NCBI GenBank assembly: GCA_002943765.1
Contig: PQWQ01000013.1
Span: 186,001-250,000 of the forward strand
From: Psoroptes ovis
Taxonomy: Eukaryota; Arthropoda; Arachnida; Sarcoptiformes; Psoroptidae
Length of the DNA stretch: 64,000 nucleotides
Reading direction: 5' to 3'
Shown: positions 40,401 to 49,172 of the stretch, in pieces
How the letters are laid out: each line of letters begins with the position of its first letter
Numbering within the stretch: the first letter of the stretch is position 1
Position numbers and translations under genes: made by a program
The notes under the pieces: generated by a model
Seen by the model: only the letters and a program-made list of their open reading frames with translations
The model's database searches: none
What the model was told of the DNA's origin: nothing

Positions 40401-41484
40401 GATGATAAATTTGGTTCCATGTTTCATCAAAACTCAATTTCTTACCGAGCATGGAAAATTTAAATTTTACCTGTATCGACTCGGTTTGACAGATTCGCCG
40501 GAGTGTTTCTGCGGACACCCTCGGCAGACGGTGTTCCATTTGCTGGGGGAATGTCCAAGGTTCGCCCTGGATCGACACCGGGTCGGACTGGACTCGCAAT
40601 CGGTGAACAATGTTCAGATCAGTCAATCCAATCTGATTGCATTGCAAGAACTCATGAAAATAATCTTTGTAAATTTGTAATGTTTTTGTATTTATTTTCT
40701 TTGTATTTGATTATTGATTTGTTAGTTTATTTTTTGTTATACCTCTATTAGAATAAGGCATAGAGGTTTGTAAAAAATTTTGTAAAAAAAAAAAAAACCC
40801 AAGAAATTCTGGGTTTATTTTCTTTTATCTTTTTTTCTCTCTTTTTTTCCATCTTGATCATCATGTATTGAATAATTAAATTGAATGAATTGAATTTAGA
40901 TTTATATGTGATCAAAAAAAAAAAAAAAAAAAAAAAGTAATTGAATGAACAACAATTGAAGAATAAATGAAAGAATGACTGAATGATGAATTAAAAGCTT
41001 TTCGTATACGATGACGACGATAATAACAATAAAAATAATAATCTAGATTCCATTTCAATTCATATTTTTCCCCCTTTATTTCGAATTTGTATTCGAGAAT
41101 GAAGAAAAAAAATTCCAACCAAATCAATTCAACGAATAGTATCTCATGTTTAATTCAAAATATTGAGATAAAATAATATTGAAAATATATCATTTTGAAA
41201 TTATCATGAGAATTCGTTTGTTTCTTGATGAAATATATTTCGAAGAAAAATGGATTTTGCTTTATCAAAAAAATTGAATTTTCATCTATCAAATTGCATC
41301 GAACAGAGATAAATGTGTTGATGGCAAGAAGTAAAAAAAAATTTCATGAATAAAATTACCGTTTTTTTGTATTGTTCAACAATAATCGCTGAACACTACC
41401 ATCGTTATGATTTTCTATTGATACCATCGATGACAACAAACGTAGATTATGGCATTTGAATACATTTCGATTGAAGCTAATCAT
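31403..41484 (-). CDS. ECHDC3: Enoyl-CoA hydratase domain-containing protein 3, six exons, 315 aa
   Basis: Exons in reading order are 41484-41360, 35298-35055, 32337-32235, 32086-31892, 31786-31615 and 31511-31403. Phases 2, 0, 1, 1, 2 agree and the total is 315 codons plus stop; human ECHDC3 is of similar length. It is a crotonase-fold protein, thought mitochondrial in mammals. Visible family landmarks are Asn-Asn-Thr-Lys-Lys-Arg-Asn-Ala-Leu-Ser across exons 1 and 2, the oxyanion-hole segment Phe-Ser-Ser-Gly-His-Asp-Leu in exon 2, the second oxyanion segment Leu-Ala-Thr-Ala-Ala-Gly-Cys plus Ser-Cys-Asp-Ile-Val in exon 4, Gly-Leu-Phe-Cys-Ser-Thr-Pro-Gly, and the Phe-Leu-Gln-Lys-Arg C-terminus. 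The basic, Ser-rich start fits a mitochondrial presequence. Exon 2 has a polyglutamine tract. Intron 1 (35299-41359) contains a 4.8-kb non-LTR retrotransposon in the opposite orientation; without it the intron would be about 1.3 kb. Confidence 0.9.
35998..36009. repeat. Target-site duplication, left copy (non-LTR element)
   Basis: The 12-mer cccaagaaattc here is repeated exactly at 40798-40809, directly after the element's poly-A. One more adjoining A may belong to the duplication but merges with the poly-A on the right. Confidence 0.9.
36106..37158 (+). pseudogene. ORF1 of the non-LTR element, interrupted by an in-frame stop
   Basis: The frame encodes 290 aa from the ATG at 36106 to a TAA at 36976-36978. 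The same frame then continues open for 59 codons to the TAA at 37156. The stop falls in the middle of the second zinc knuckle: the first knuckle (Cys-Lys-Lys-Cys ... His ... Cys) is complete, the second has only Cys-Ala-Lys-Cys-His before the stop, and the third (Cys-Ser-Asn-Cys ... Cys-Pro-Gln-Tyr) lies beyond it. ORF1 proteins of this type are RNA-binding Gag-like chaperones that form the RNP. The N-terminal part is basic with a central RRM-like or similar fold, which I could not confirm. The true end overlaps the start of ORF2 by 11 bases (37148-37158). Confidence 0.85.
37148..40680 (+). pseudogene. ORF2 of the non-LTR element (endonuclease-RT-RNase H), frameshifted
   Basis: The first half (37148-38386) is an APE-type endonuclease: Gln-Glu-Pro near residue 40, Gly-Asp-Phe-Asn-Ala-His-His near 137 and Ser-Asp-His-Gln-Leu near 213. 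It ends in a stop just after a run of five T at 38368-38372. The reading then continues in the next frame (38383-40680), starting with the palm entry Ala-Pro-Gly-Glu-Asp-Gly, then Tyr-Arg-Pro-Ile-Ser, the catalytic Tyr-Ala-Asp-Asp near 39157, RNase H (Tyr-Thr-Asp-Gly-Ser near 39886; Ala-Glu-Leu; Thr-Asp-Ser; His-Thr-Gly-Ile ... Glu-Leu-Ala-Asp) and a C-terminal Cys-Phe-Cys-Gly-His ... Cys knuckle. All catalytic residues I can recognise are kept. Loss of one T in the homopolymer explains the break; an assembly error at that run would look the same. Confidence 0.88.
40741..40767 (+). other. 3' stem-loop of the non-LTR element
   Basis: ACCTCTAT (40741-40748) pairs perfectly with ATAGAGGT (40760-40767) around an 11-base loop, 17 bases before the poly-A. 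In some LINEs a conserved 3' hairpin is what the reverse transcriptase recognises; that role here is inferred. Confidence 0.6.
40798..40809. repeat. Target-site duplication, right copy (non-LTR element)
   Basis: Exact copy of the 12-mer at 35998-36009, immediately after the 14-A tail. Confidence 0.9.
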
Positions 41485-41984
41485 CCGTAATGATTGCTAT
41501 AAACATTCGGAAAATGATTGAATTGAAACGATTAATTTTCTATTCATTGAATAAATTTTACCATATTTTAATGTGGATAAAATAATACAAATTCAATAAC
41601 AAAATAAATAAAACAATTTTGAATTATAAAAAAAAACAAGAACAAATGATTTTGATAATGATTGATTACGAATATTTGTTTCAAACATGAACTAATTAAA
41701 AATAAAATAAAATCAATACTTTTCATAATTATTATGATTAGAAATCATATGTTGTTTTCTTCTGAATTAATTTTACGAGTGACATCTCATAAAAATAATT
41801 TTAATCAATTTTTGATTATCAAGTTTTTGATGTAATTTGAATGGAGTATTTTTAGATCGATTTGATCGATATAATGAATGTGGCAAACGAACTAAAACAA
41901 AACATAATGAGTATAATTATATTTTTAGAAGACAATTCGTTATAAATTTTCTTTGATTTGAATGCTCGTTTTTTTCTTCTAATT
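41485..41984. other. Spacer between NAPRT (3' end) and ECHDC3 (5' end)
   Basis: Five hundred AT-rich bases between two genes on the same strand. It must hold the ECHDC3 promoter and the NAPRT polyadenylation signal, but I see no distinctive element in it. Confidence 0.5.
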
Positions 41985-44238
41985 TTAATGTAATTCACCA
42001 ACTGGTGCATTTGCCAGCCATAATTGATGCATATATTGATATAAATTATCAGAAACAGATACTTTGTATGGTGTTGGATTCAACAAACGTTTGATATCTG
42101 GACGCAATATGGACAAATTATTTTGAACACGTTCACGTATTTCCATCAATGTTGGTAACTTTTGTGTGATCTTTTTAAAAGAAATGGCAGTGAAAAAAAA
42201 TATATGATTTTATTTTGGTATTATAATTCATGAACTTACCTTTCCATCTTTCCACCAGATTTGTAATAAATTTTCCACACGGCTTGGAGTGGCAAAACAT
42301 CGTTTCGATTCTTCAAATGGATGACGACATAATATTTTTTCCAATAATTTCGGCTCAACTTCATTTGATCCGGTTAATAAATCTAACAATGCGTAACCTT
42401 CACGTCCATATATTCGATAAACATTTTTTCTCGATGGTATAGTTACTTTGGCTAAATCCAGACTTATTTTGATGCACGGATTATGATTGATTTCGACGAG
42501 CTAGAACGTTTGATGGATTAACATTAATTAAAATGTCGAATGAAATAATATTATAAAAACCTTATAAACACAACCAAGTGCCGGTTGTTTTTGACATGTG
42601 ACAAGATGAGTGCCAATACCGAATGCATTGATTTTATGTTTTTGTTCATTTAATGAAATAATTGTTTCTTCGTTAATATCATTGCTAACGATTATCGATA
42701 ATTTTCTAAACCATTCTAATTTAAAATGGTCGGCTATTTTATGAAAACAACGATTAGCAACGATTGATTGATATGCAAGATCACCGCTATCGATTCGTAT
42801 ACCGATCGGTCTGTAGCCTAATTCATTCAATGCTAATGCAACGATGCAAAAATTCAATATACCCGAACGTATTGTATCATATGTATCGACAAGGGCTAAG
42901 AATGAATTCGGAAATGCTAATGCATATGATTGAAAAGCTATCTGTGATTCGTTAAAATAAAAATAGTGAAAATAAATGCATTATCAAAATTTTAAAAAAT
43001 GAATAAATCGTACCAATTCACTTTTACTCGATTCCGATGCTGATATTTGTAAAATATCTGCTACATCATCCTGAAATTTTAGACATGTTCTCATAAAATC
43101 GACGTTTTCACCTGTTATTTTGGATTTCAAAGTCTGAAAAATATTTATCCATCAAATTTAAGTTGAAAAAGAAAAATTACATCAAATTTACCATTTTTTT
43201 CAGATCTTCCATCGCTGATGAATGAGACATAATGAATGAATGGGCATGTGTGCCCACGACAGGAATGTTATATAATCTTCCAGCCAGTAAATTACTTGTA
43301 CCATCGAAGCCACCAATATAACTATACTTGGATGCTTTTGAGGAAAAATAGTTTAAATTAGTAGAGAAAAATATTTAATTGTATTATGATACCTGAAAGA
43401 CCACCATCTGGACCCTGAGCTCGACGTAAACCGAACTCTAATAATTGTATTTGACGATTATCAATTGCAATTTTATAACGGGCAGCATTCGTAGCAATTA
43501 GACATGCATAATTGACTAATGTCAAAAATGTTGTTTCCAATAATTGGCATACAACTAATGGACCTTCAATGCGCATCAATGGTTCTTTTGGAAATACGAC
43601 CGAACCTTCGGCCACCGAATAAAGGACAACATCTTTGGCAGTTATTTTGGATAAGTAATCGAGAAAATCATCTTCCACATCATCAGATAATATTTTTCTG
43701 AAAAAATCAATATCTATCGAAATAAGGTAAAAAGATTAGATAAAAATAGAAAGGAACATAAATTATAATTTACCATCAGATGTATAATGAAAACCTTGTA
43801 GGAAATTCAAACATTCTTCTAAACCGGCAAAAACAGTGAATTCACCACCGAACGGATTTTTACGGAAAAATATATCAAATACGGCATATTTTTCGGCCAT
43901 ATCATTTTTCCAATAGGCATATGCCATTGTAATTTGATATTTATCTGTGCAATTATGAAAACATAAGAATTGAGCGGTAAAAAATGCTCTAGAAATACCT
44001 GTTAAAAGTGGCATGTGTATTTGTCGACAGCAACGACTATGAATATGATCGGCATTTTCATTTGAATCACTGGCAGAATACATTTCAATTGACTAAATAA
44101 TTTGATTAGAAAAATATTGTAATTTTTTAAAATTTATTTTATAGAGTATTAATGATGTATTCTCGAAGTTGAAAATTAGAATTAAATTTCACAAAAATAA
44201 ATCAACAATTTTTACCAAAAGCGAAAACTTACACTCAT
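41985..44238 (-). CDS. NAPRT: Nicotinate phosphoribosyltransferase, nine exons, 560 aa
   Basis: Exons in reading order are 44238-44233, 44092-43999, 43944-43774, 43713-43393, 43334-43192, 43133-43014, 42941-42561, 42500-42240 and 42170-41985. Phases 0, 1, 1, 1, 0, 0, 0, 0 agree and the total is 560 codons plus stop. The enzyme joins nicotinate to PRPP, the first step of NAD salvage from nicotinic acid (Preiss-Handler pathway). Landmarks are Pro-Leu-Leu-Thr-Asp-Lys-Tyr-Gln-Ile-Thr-Met-Ala-Tyr across exons 2 and 3, Phe-Gly-Leu-Arg-Arg-Ala-Gln-Gly-Pro-Asp-Gly-Gly in exon 4, Tyr-Ile-Gly-Gly-Phe-Asp-Gly-Thr-Ser-Asn and Gly-Thr-His-Ala-His-Ser in exon 5, Arg-Ile-Asp-Ser-Gly-Asp-Leu and Gly-Ile-Gly-Thr in exon 7. 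Exon 1 codes for only two residues (Met-Ser). Length is close to vertebrate NAPRT (538 aa), and the key residues appear intact. Confidence 0.95.
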
Positions 44239-44729
44239 GGCAGAGATATATAAGTGTTTTGATTAGATATGAAATATTAAATCAACAAATAATAATAATT
44301 ATAATTTGTGAACAAACAAATTGTTAGATCAGATTTGATTTGATTGATGAAAACAAAAAAAATACTTGATTAAAATATTTTTCTAAACACTAATAACAAA
44401 TCAAGGATAAGAAGGAATTTGTTCATTGTTTTTTGTAATGGAATAAAGATTGCAAAAGATGAATTTTATTTCATTTCTCATTTGATTTCATTTATTAAAT
44501 TCAGAAAAAATTAAATCTCGATTTATTTGAAATTAAAATTGAAATATTCAAGAATTATTCTTTAAGTAAGAACTGTTTGTTGACATTGTTGAAATCAAAA
44601 TGTCACGTGATTTTCAAAAAGGAAAAACATTGCAGCGTTTTGTTTAATCGCATAAAGATGGTACCACTTTTGAGTGGATTTTTTTCAAATTTTTCTAATT
44701 TAAATTATTTCTAATATGTAACTTAATTC
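44239..44729. other. Upstream flank of NAPRT
   Basis: AT-rich DNA holding the NAPRT promoter and ending in the left 8-bp target duplication (44722-44729) of the TIR element. No gene seen. Confidence 0.5.
44722..44729. repeat. 8-bp target-site duplication, left copy (TIR element)
   Basis: CTTAATTC here is repeated at 45829-45836, directly outside the inverted terminal repeats. Confidence 0.75.
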
Positions 44730-44900
44730 GGTACTTGTGTACTAACCGTGACAGATTTTTTTTTATTCTTACTTACATAGAAAAATCGATAGATGGCGTG
44801 TAAAAAATAAAAATAATTATTATAATCATTATTATTAAATGATTATTACTATCACTTTCAACGCTGAATCATAATTCAAATGTGATTAGGAAGAAGAAAT

Positions 44901-45572
44901 ATAACCAACATAACAAAATCAAATCCAACATAACCTAATCTAACATAACAAAATCAAATCCAATATAACCTAATCTAACATAACAAAATCAAATCCAATA
45001 TAACCTAATCTAACATAACAAAATCAAATCCAACATAACCTAATCTAACATAACAAAATCAAATCCAACATAACCTAATCTAACATAACAAAATCAAATC
45101 CAATATAACCTAATCTAACATAACAAAATCAAATCCAACATAACCTAATCTAACATAACAAAATCAAATCCAACATAACCTAATCTAACATAACAAAATC
45201 AAATCCAATATAACCTAATCTAACATAACAAAATCAAATCCAACATAACCTAATCTAACATAACAAAATCAAATCCAATATAACCTAATCTAACATAACA
45301 AAATCAAATCCAACATAACCTAATCTAACATAACAAAATCAAATCCAATATAACCTAATCTAACATAACAAAATCAAATCCAACATAACCTAATCTAACA
45401 TAACAAAATCAAATCCAATATAACCTAATCTAACATAACAAAATCAAATCCAACATAACCTAATCTAACATAACAAAATCAAATCCAACATAACCTAATC
45501 TAACATAACAAAATCAAATCCAATATAACCTAATCTAACATAACAAAATCAAATCCAATATAACCCAATCCA
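44901..45572. repeat. 35-bp minisatellite array, about 19 copies
   Basis: The unit is 35 bp, built from TAACATAACAAAATC, AAATCCAA(T/C)A and TAACCTAATC blocks. Copies are near-identical, and the main variable base is the T/C in CAATAT versus CAACAT. In order the copies read C T T C C T C C T C T C T C T C C T T, so much of the array is a 70-bp alternating (C-T) higher-order repeat. The unit itself contains TAACC, like the tract that follows. Confidence 0.92.
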
Positions 45573-45688
45573 ACCTAACCTAACCCTAACCCTTACCATA
45601 ACCTTAACCTTAACCCTAACCTAACCTGACCTGACCTGACCTAACCTAACCTTAACCTTAACCTTAACCCTAACCTAACCTAACATAA
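45573..45688. repeat. Interstitial degenerate telomere-like repeat tract
   Basis: About 115 bases of CCTAA, CCCTAA, CCTTAA and CCTGA units; the other strand reads TTAGG/TTAGGG/TTAAGG. (TTAGG)n is the ancestral arthropod telomere repeat. The units are mixed, not a pure array, and they follow on directly from the 35-bp minisatellite inside the TIR element. Confidence 0.8.
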
Positions 45689-45828
45689 CAAAAAACTTAT
45701 CGAACAAAATTAAACTAAACTTTAAAAAATATTCATAAAAAATTCATTAAAAACTTTTATGAAACCCGTACAGCCATCTATCGGTTTGTTTACTTTGAGT
45801 TTTCTGTCACGGTTAGTACACAAGAACC

Positions 45829-45836
45829 CTTAATTC
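45829..45836. repeat. 8-bp target-site duplication, right copy (TIR element)
   Basis: CTTAATTC, identical to 44722-44729 and adjacent to the right inverted repeat. Confidence 0.75.
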
Positions 45837-46093
45837 TTATTTTTTCAGAATAATTTTAATATGATTCTATTTATTCATTTATTCTTAAAATAATTAATGA
45901 GTTTAATAGAGCGGAATGATTCTGAATAATTTTTTTTCATTTCCAAATTACTTTAAAACCATTCGTAATAATAACAGCAACAACGACGGCAATGATGATG
46001 ATGATGATGATGATGGTTATGGTGACATGTTTACGATAATATTAGATCATTTAATTTGTTTGAAATTTTTCACATTTCATTTCTCCCAAACTC

Positions 46094-47117
46094 TCACTTG
46101 TATTGAACATTTTTTGTTGAATACCATTCATCTTGATTCTATGTGTGTGATATTTGAAATTAAATTAATTGAATCATTAAATGTATTTTTGCTTATAAAC
46201 AAAAAATTACATTTTCCATTTGTTCAATTAAATTTTTTACTGCAAATCTTAATGAATCCATGTCCATTTTGGTCATACGTTTTGCTTCATTATACTAGTT
46301 TTAATTATTTTTAATAGATTATAATCAATTGAATAAATTCGGTATCATCCAAATATAGAAAGAAACTTACTGAACGACAATTCTGTTTTCAAGGTTGAGA
46401 AAAAAATTAATTAAAATAATACGTAAGTAAACATCAATGTACTTACTCTATGATCAATCTTTATCGATTCATGATTGAAAAAAAAGAATTTTTTTTAATA
46501 AAGAGATAAAAAGGTTTTATTGTAATAGTGATTAAGGTACAAAATCAATATTGAAAAAAGCAAGAATAAAAATTACCTGACACATCTAAATGGTTTTGTA
46601 ATCGATTATATTTTTGATTGAGAAAATTGATAAATTTAGATAATGATCATATCGTTAAAACAATCTTAAGTACTCAAAAACAATTTCATGTACTTACCAA
46701 CTGATGATACAGAGGTTGAAATCGTTTTTCGATTCCAAAGAAAAAAAATTAGAATCAAATTTCAGTATCAAAAAGAATAGTTATTGATTTACCTTTCTAC
46801 CAAGATTATTCTAAGAAAGCAATTAAAATTGAATCAATTAGTTAAAACAAGAAAGAAGATAGAGAACTTACCCCACGTTTCATTAGAATATGTTCCAATT
46901 GTAAATCATTGGAATCCATTGATGGCGGCAAGAATCGTAGTTGTTCTTGTTGTTGATCATTAATTTCATGTTCTAATTGTTGTTGTGACTGAGGTTGTTG
47001 TTGTTGCTGTGGAATTTGCATAGCTTTCACAGCCAATGATGTTTGAAAAATTGTTATAATTAACAGAAAATTTAAAATTACTGTCATTGTTGATGCTGGA
47101 TAACGTATCGAATACAT
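46094..47117 (-). CDS. Secreted cyclic-peptide-like precursor built from in-phase micro-exons
   Basis: Exon 1 (47117-46872) encodes a signal peptide (hydrophobic residues about 11-30), a Gln-rich propeptide and a Lys-Arg processing site at its end. It is followed by GT-AG-bounded micro-exons, all of length divisible by three and all phase 0: 46810-46793 (18 nt), 46585-46577 (9 nt), 46458-46447 (12 nt) and 46382-46371 (12 nt). A possible 3-nt exon lies at 46700-46698. Two longer exons then close the frame: 46294-46211 (84 nt) and 46138-46094 (45 nt, with stop). The total is 141 or 142 aa. The micro-exons together read as a short basic segment with two cysteines spaced Cys-X6-Cys, each Cys on a separate exon, followed by Tyr-Asn-Glu-Ala-Lys-Arg. 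Signal peptide, dibasic sites and a small cysteine loop suggest a neuropeptide or hormone precursor. No known peptide family is recognised. Exon 1 and the strong donors (GTAAGT) are clear; the last two exons are less sure, and the frame could instead end at a TAA at 46193. Confidence 0.55.
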
Positions 47118-47652
47118 TGATAATGAATAGTTATGAAGGAATTGATTTTATAAGATTTTTTCATTAGAAAAAATAAATTCAAGACAAAAGTCGATTGATT
47201 CTGATTTGTCTTTACCGGAAAAATAGTTGCTTTATATACCTTTTGGAGAATCGATATCCGATGATGATGATGATCGTGATGATCGAAACACATATTCGAA
47301 TCATTATTCTTAATTTTATATTTTTAAAATTGGATTTATATTTTATATTAAATGAAAAATCAAATTCTATAAATTGATTCAAAGAAACACGATCAATCAT
47401 CATCATCATTTCATTTATTTATCAAAATAATGAATAGAGAAAAAATGTACCGGCATTTAGATATTTGATTTATTTTCATTATTTATTTATTTTCAATTTT
47501 GTTTCAAATTTATTTTCATTTATATTTATTATCATATTTTTTTATGATGAATGAATTTTTTTTTTTTTTTTTTTTTTGGTATTTAGTTTTTCATTTCAAA
47601 ATGTTGAAGTCAAAATTGAATTATGAACCGAGGTAAGAAAAGTTTTTCATCT
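47118..47652. other. Spacer between peptide gene and chitin-deacetylase-like gene
   Basis: Non-coding, with a run of about 20 T near 47559-47578 and TTTATT clusters (AATAAA on the minus strand) that could end the chitin-deacetylase-like transcript. The short frames here are not convincing. Confidence 0.5.
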
Positions 47653-49172
47653 TTATTCTAAACGATTTACCCAAGGATAATGAGCAGGACATTCTAAATC
47701 ATCACATATAACCATACGTTTATCTAGTCCATTTAATTCAGCAATGTTATTATAGTCGCATTTTCTTCTAAATAATGATAAATTATTAATTTTTTGGCCA
47801 TCTTTCAAACCACATGATGTTTTAGGTATTTGGGGACAATTTTTTGTTTGTTCAATATATTCTGATAATGTTTTTGGTGACATCATCCATTGTAATACAG
47901 TGTCGATTGATGAAAAAAATATATCTTTTTTGTCTAATTTTTCTTTGATAAATCGTACTAATCCGTTGAATTTAACTTCATCGTGTATCCATTCTTCACT
48001 TAAAAATAGTGGAAATGGTGCCCGATTTCCATTATAATAATGTTTAAAATTTTTTTCGAATAAATTATAAATATCATCCGATGTTGGATAATAATTGACG
48101 CTACCATTATTGAAAAACAATATGCATGAAGATGCCATTGCACATTCTCGATGAATTTTTGCTAATTAAAAATATTGAAAAAGAATCGATTGTCATTTTT
48201 TTCTCATAAAATTTGCAAATGAAATACCTGATTCTTCTCCATATTCAACTTCCCAATCGTTCATTGGTACATCCCAAAGTCCTGGAAAAGCTTCCCCAGG
48301 TTTTAAACATGGTTGAACTGGACAATCATCATATCGCTGATAGCCATAATCCAATGTATATGGAAATAATGGGTCCGCGATACCTTTTCTTGATGGCATT
48401 GAGCAATCATATTCAAATTTTTCATCAACCAAGGCCTTGAAAGAAGTTCATGTTTCAATAAATCTGATTCAAATCATGTTATCAATAACTTACAGCGAAT
48501 GTTTCATTTCCAGCAGTTTGCAAGTTAGGTGTTCGAACGCCGCGAATTTTCTCGATAGGTATTTGTGCATATTTCGATAAAATTTGCCTTTGACCGCCCA
48601 TCTCTTTTCTCCATCCTTCATAATCTAAATTTTTCCAATAATCTTGATAATTATTTTTTGCTTTACTGCTCTTCGAAACACATAATTAATAATATAATCT
48701 CTTTCAAAAAAAATTCTGTTTAGAATTTACCTAATCGAATGTACACCTATTTCATTACTTTGACGAAATAATTCATGTACAAGTTTGTAATTGGTATCAA
48801 CATGCGAAACAAAATATGTTGCTTGAATTGGACAATTGTTAGGGTTCTTGAATTCAAATAATCTTTGATAATATGGAAAATTTGTCACAGTTACAGCGCC
48901 ATCAAATGTAATCATAATGAATTGTGGCATTGATTTTGGATCTAAACCATTCGGTGGATAATCTTGTAAGCATTGACATTCTGGTAATGTACATGCTGTC
49001 CTGTTACAGCTTTCATTTGAAAAATAACCATTGATTAAATCGTCATTGTGATTGGCAGAAACTAAAATTAATGAATGAATTTTAATTGTCTACAACGAAA
49101 CATTATAATTATTTTTTTCAATCACAAACCTAAACCAACAATTATGAATAAACAAATTGCGAGTGATTTCAT
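47653..49172 (-). CDS. Chitin deacetylase-like secreted protein lacking metal ligands, 421 aa
   Basis: Exons in reading order are 49172-49130, 49061-48731, 48668-48494, 48435-48228 and 48161-47653. Phases 1, 2, 0, 1 agree and the total is 421 codons plus stop. A signal peptide (residues 1 to about 18) is followed by one carbohydrate esterase 4 domain; no chitin-binding or LDL-receptor domain is present. Family landmarks are Met-Ile-Thr-Phe-Asp near residue 67, Gly-Val-His-Ser-Ile near 120, Arg-Thr-Pro-Asn-Leu-Gln, Asp-Cys-Ser-Met and Phe-Pro-Tyr-Thr-Leu-Asp-Tyr, and Gly-Leu-Trp-Asp-Val-Pro. Active members use Thr-Phe-Asp-Asp and His-Ser/Thr-X-X-His to bind a metal. Here the second Asp is Gly and the second His is Ser, so deacetylation is doubtful; a chitin-binding or structural role is inferred. 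An alternative start lies five codons upstream. Confidence 0.88.

Larger units (their letters stand above)
36010..40797 (+). mobile_element. Full-length non-LTR retrotransposon (I/Loa-like, with RNase H)
   Basis: A 4788-bp element bounded by identical 12-bp target duplications. It has a 96-base 5' leader, ORF1 (zinc-knuckle Gag-like), ORF2 (APE endonuclease, reverse transcriptase, RNase H, C-terminal CCHC), a 117-base 3' tail with a perfect 8-bp hairpin, and a 14-A tail at 40784-40797. RNase H after the RT and three zinc knuckles in ORF1 point to the I/Loa group of LINE-like elements; clade assignment by eye is tentative. The ends look complete, yet both ORFs are broken (ORF1 by an in-frame TAA, ORF2 by a one-base frameshift), so this copy is probably not autonomous. 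It lies in intron 1 of ECHDC3, antisense to that gene. Confidence 0.92.
44730..45828. mobile_element. Non-autonomous TIR element carrying minisatellite and telomere-like repeats
   Basis: A 1099-bp unit bounded by 26-bp terminal inverted repeats (44730-44755 and 45803-45828) that differ at one position (the fourth base), and flanked by 8-bp direct repeats CTTAATTC. A second inverted motif, cgatagatggc, lies subterminally at 44787-44797 and, in reverse complement, at 45773-45783. The inside contains no gene. It is filled by a 19-copy 35-bp array and a degenerate TTAGG-like tract. Eight-base duplications are typical of hAT, P and some other cut-and-paste superfamilies, but the GGTACTTGTG terminus matches none that I recognise. 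The element lies between NAPRT and the micro-exon peptide gene. Confidence 0.75.

Noticed and set aside
44722..45836. TTAA-type (piggyBac-like) duplication around the TIR element
   Set aside because: TTAA does occur on both sides but is inside the longer exact 8-mer CTTAATTC, and the termini do not begin with the CCC expected of piggyBac.
45916..46314. Plus-strand frame of 132 codons
   Set aside because: Low-complexity Asp run and T-rich hydrophobic stretches; it overlaps the better supported splice chain on the minus strand.
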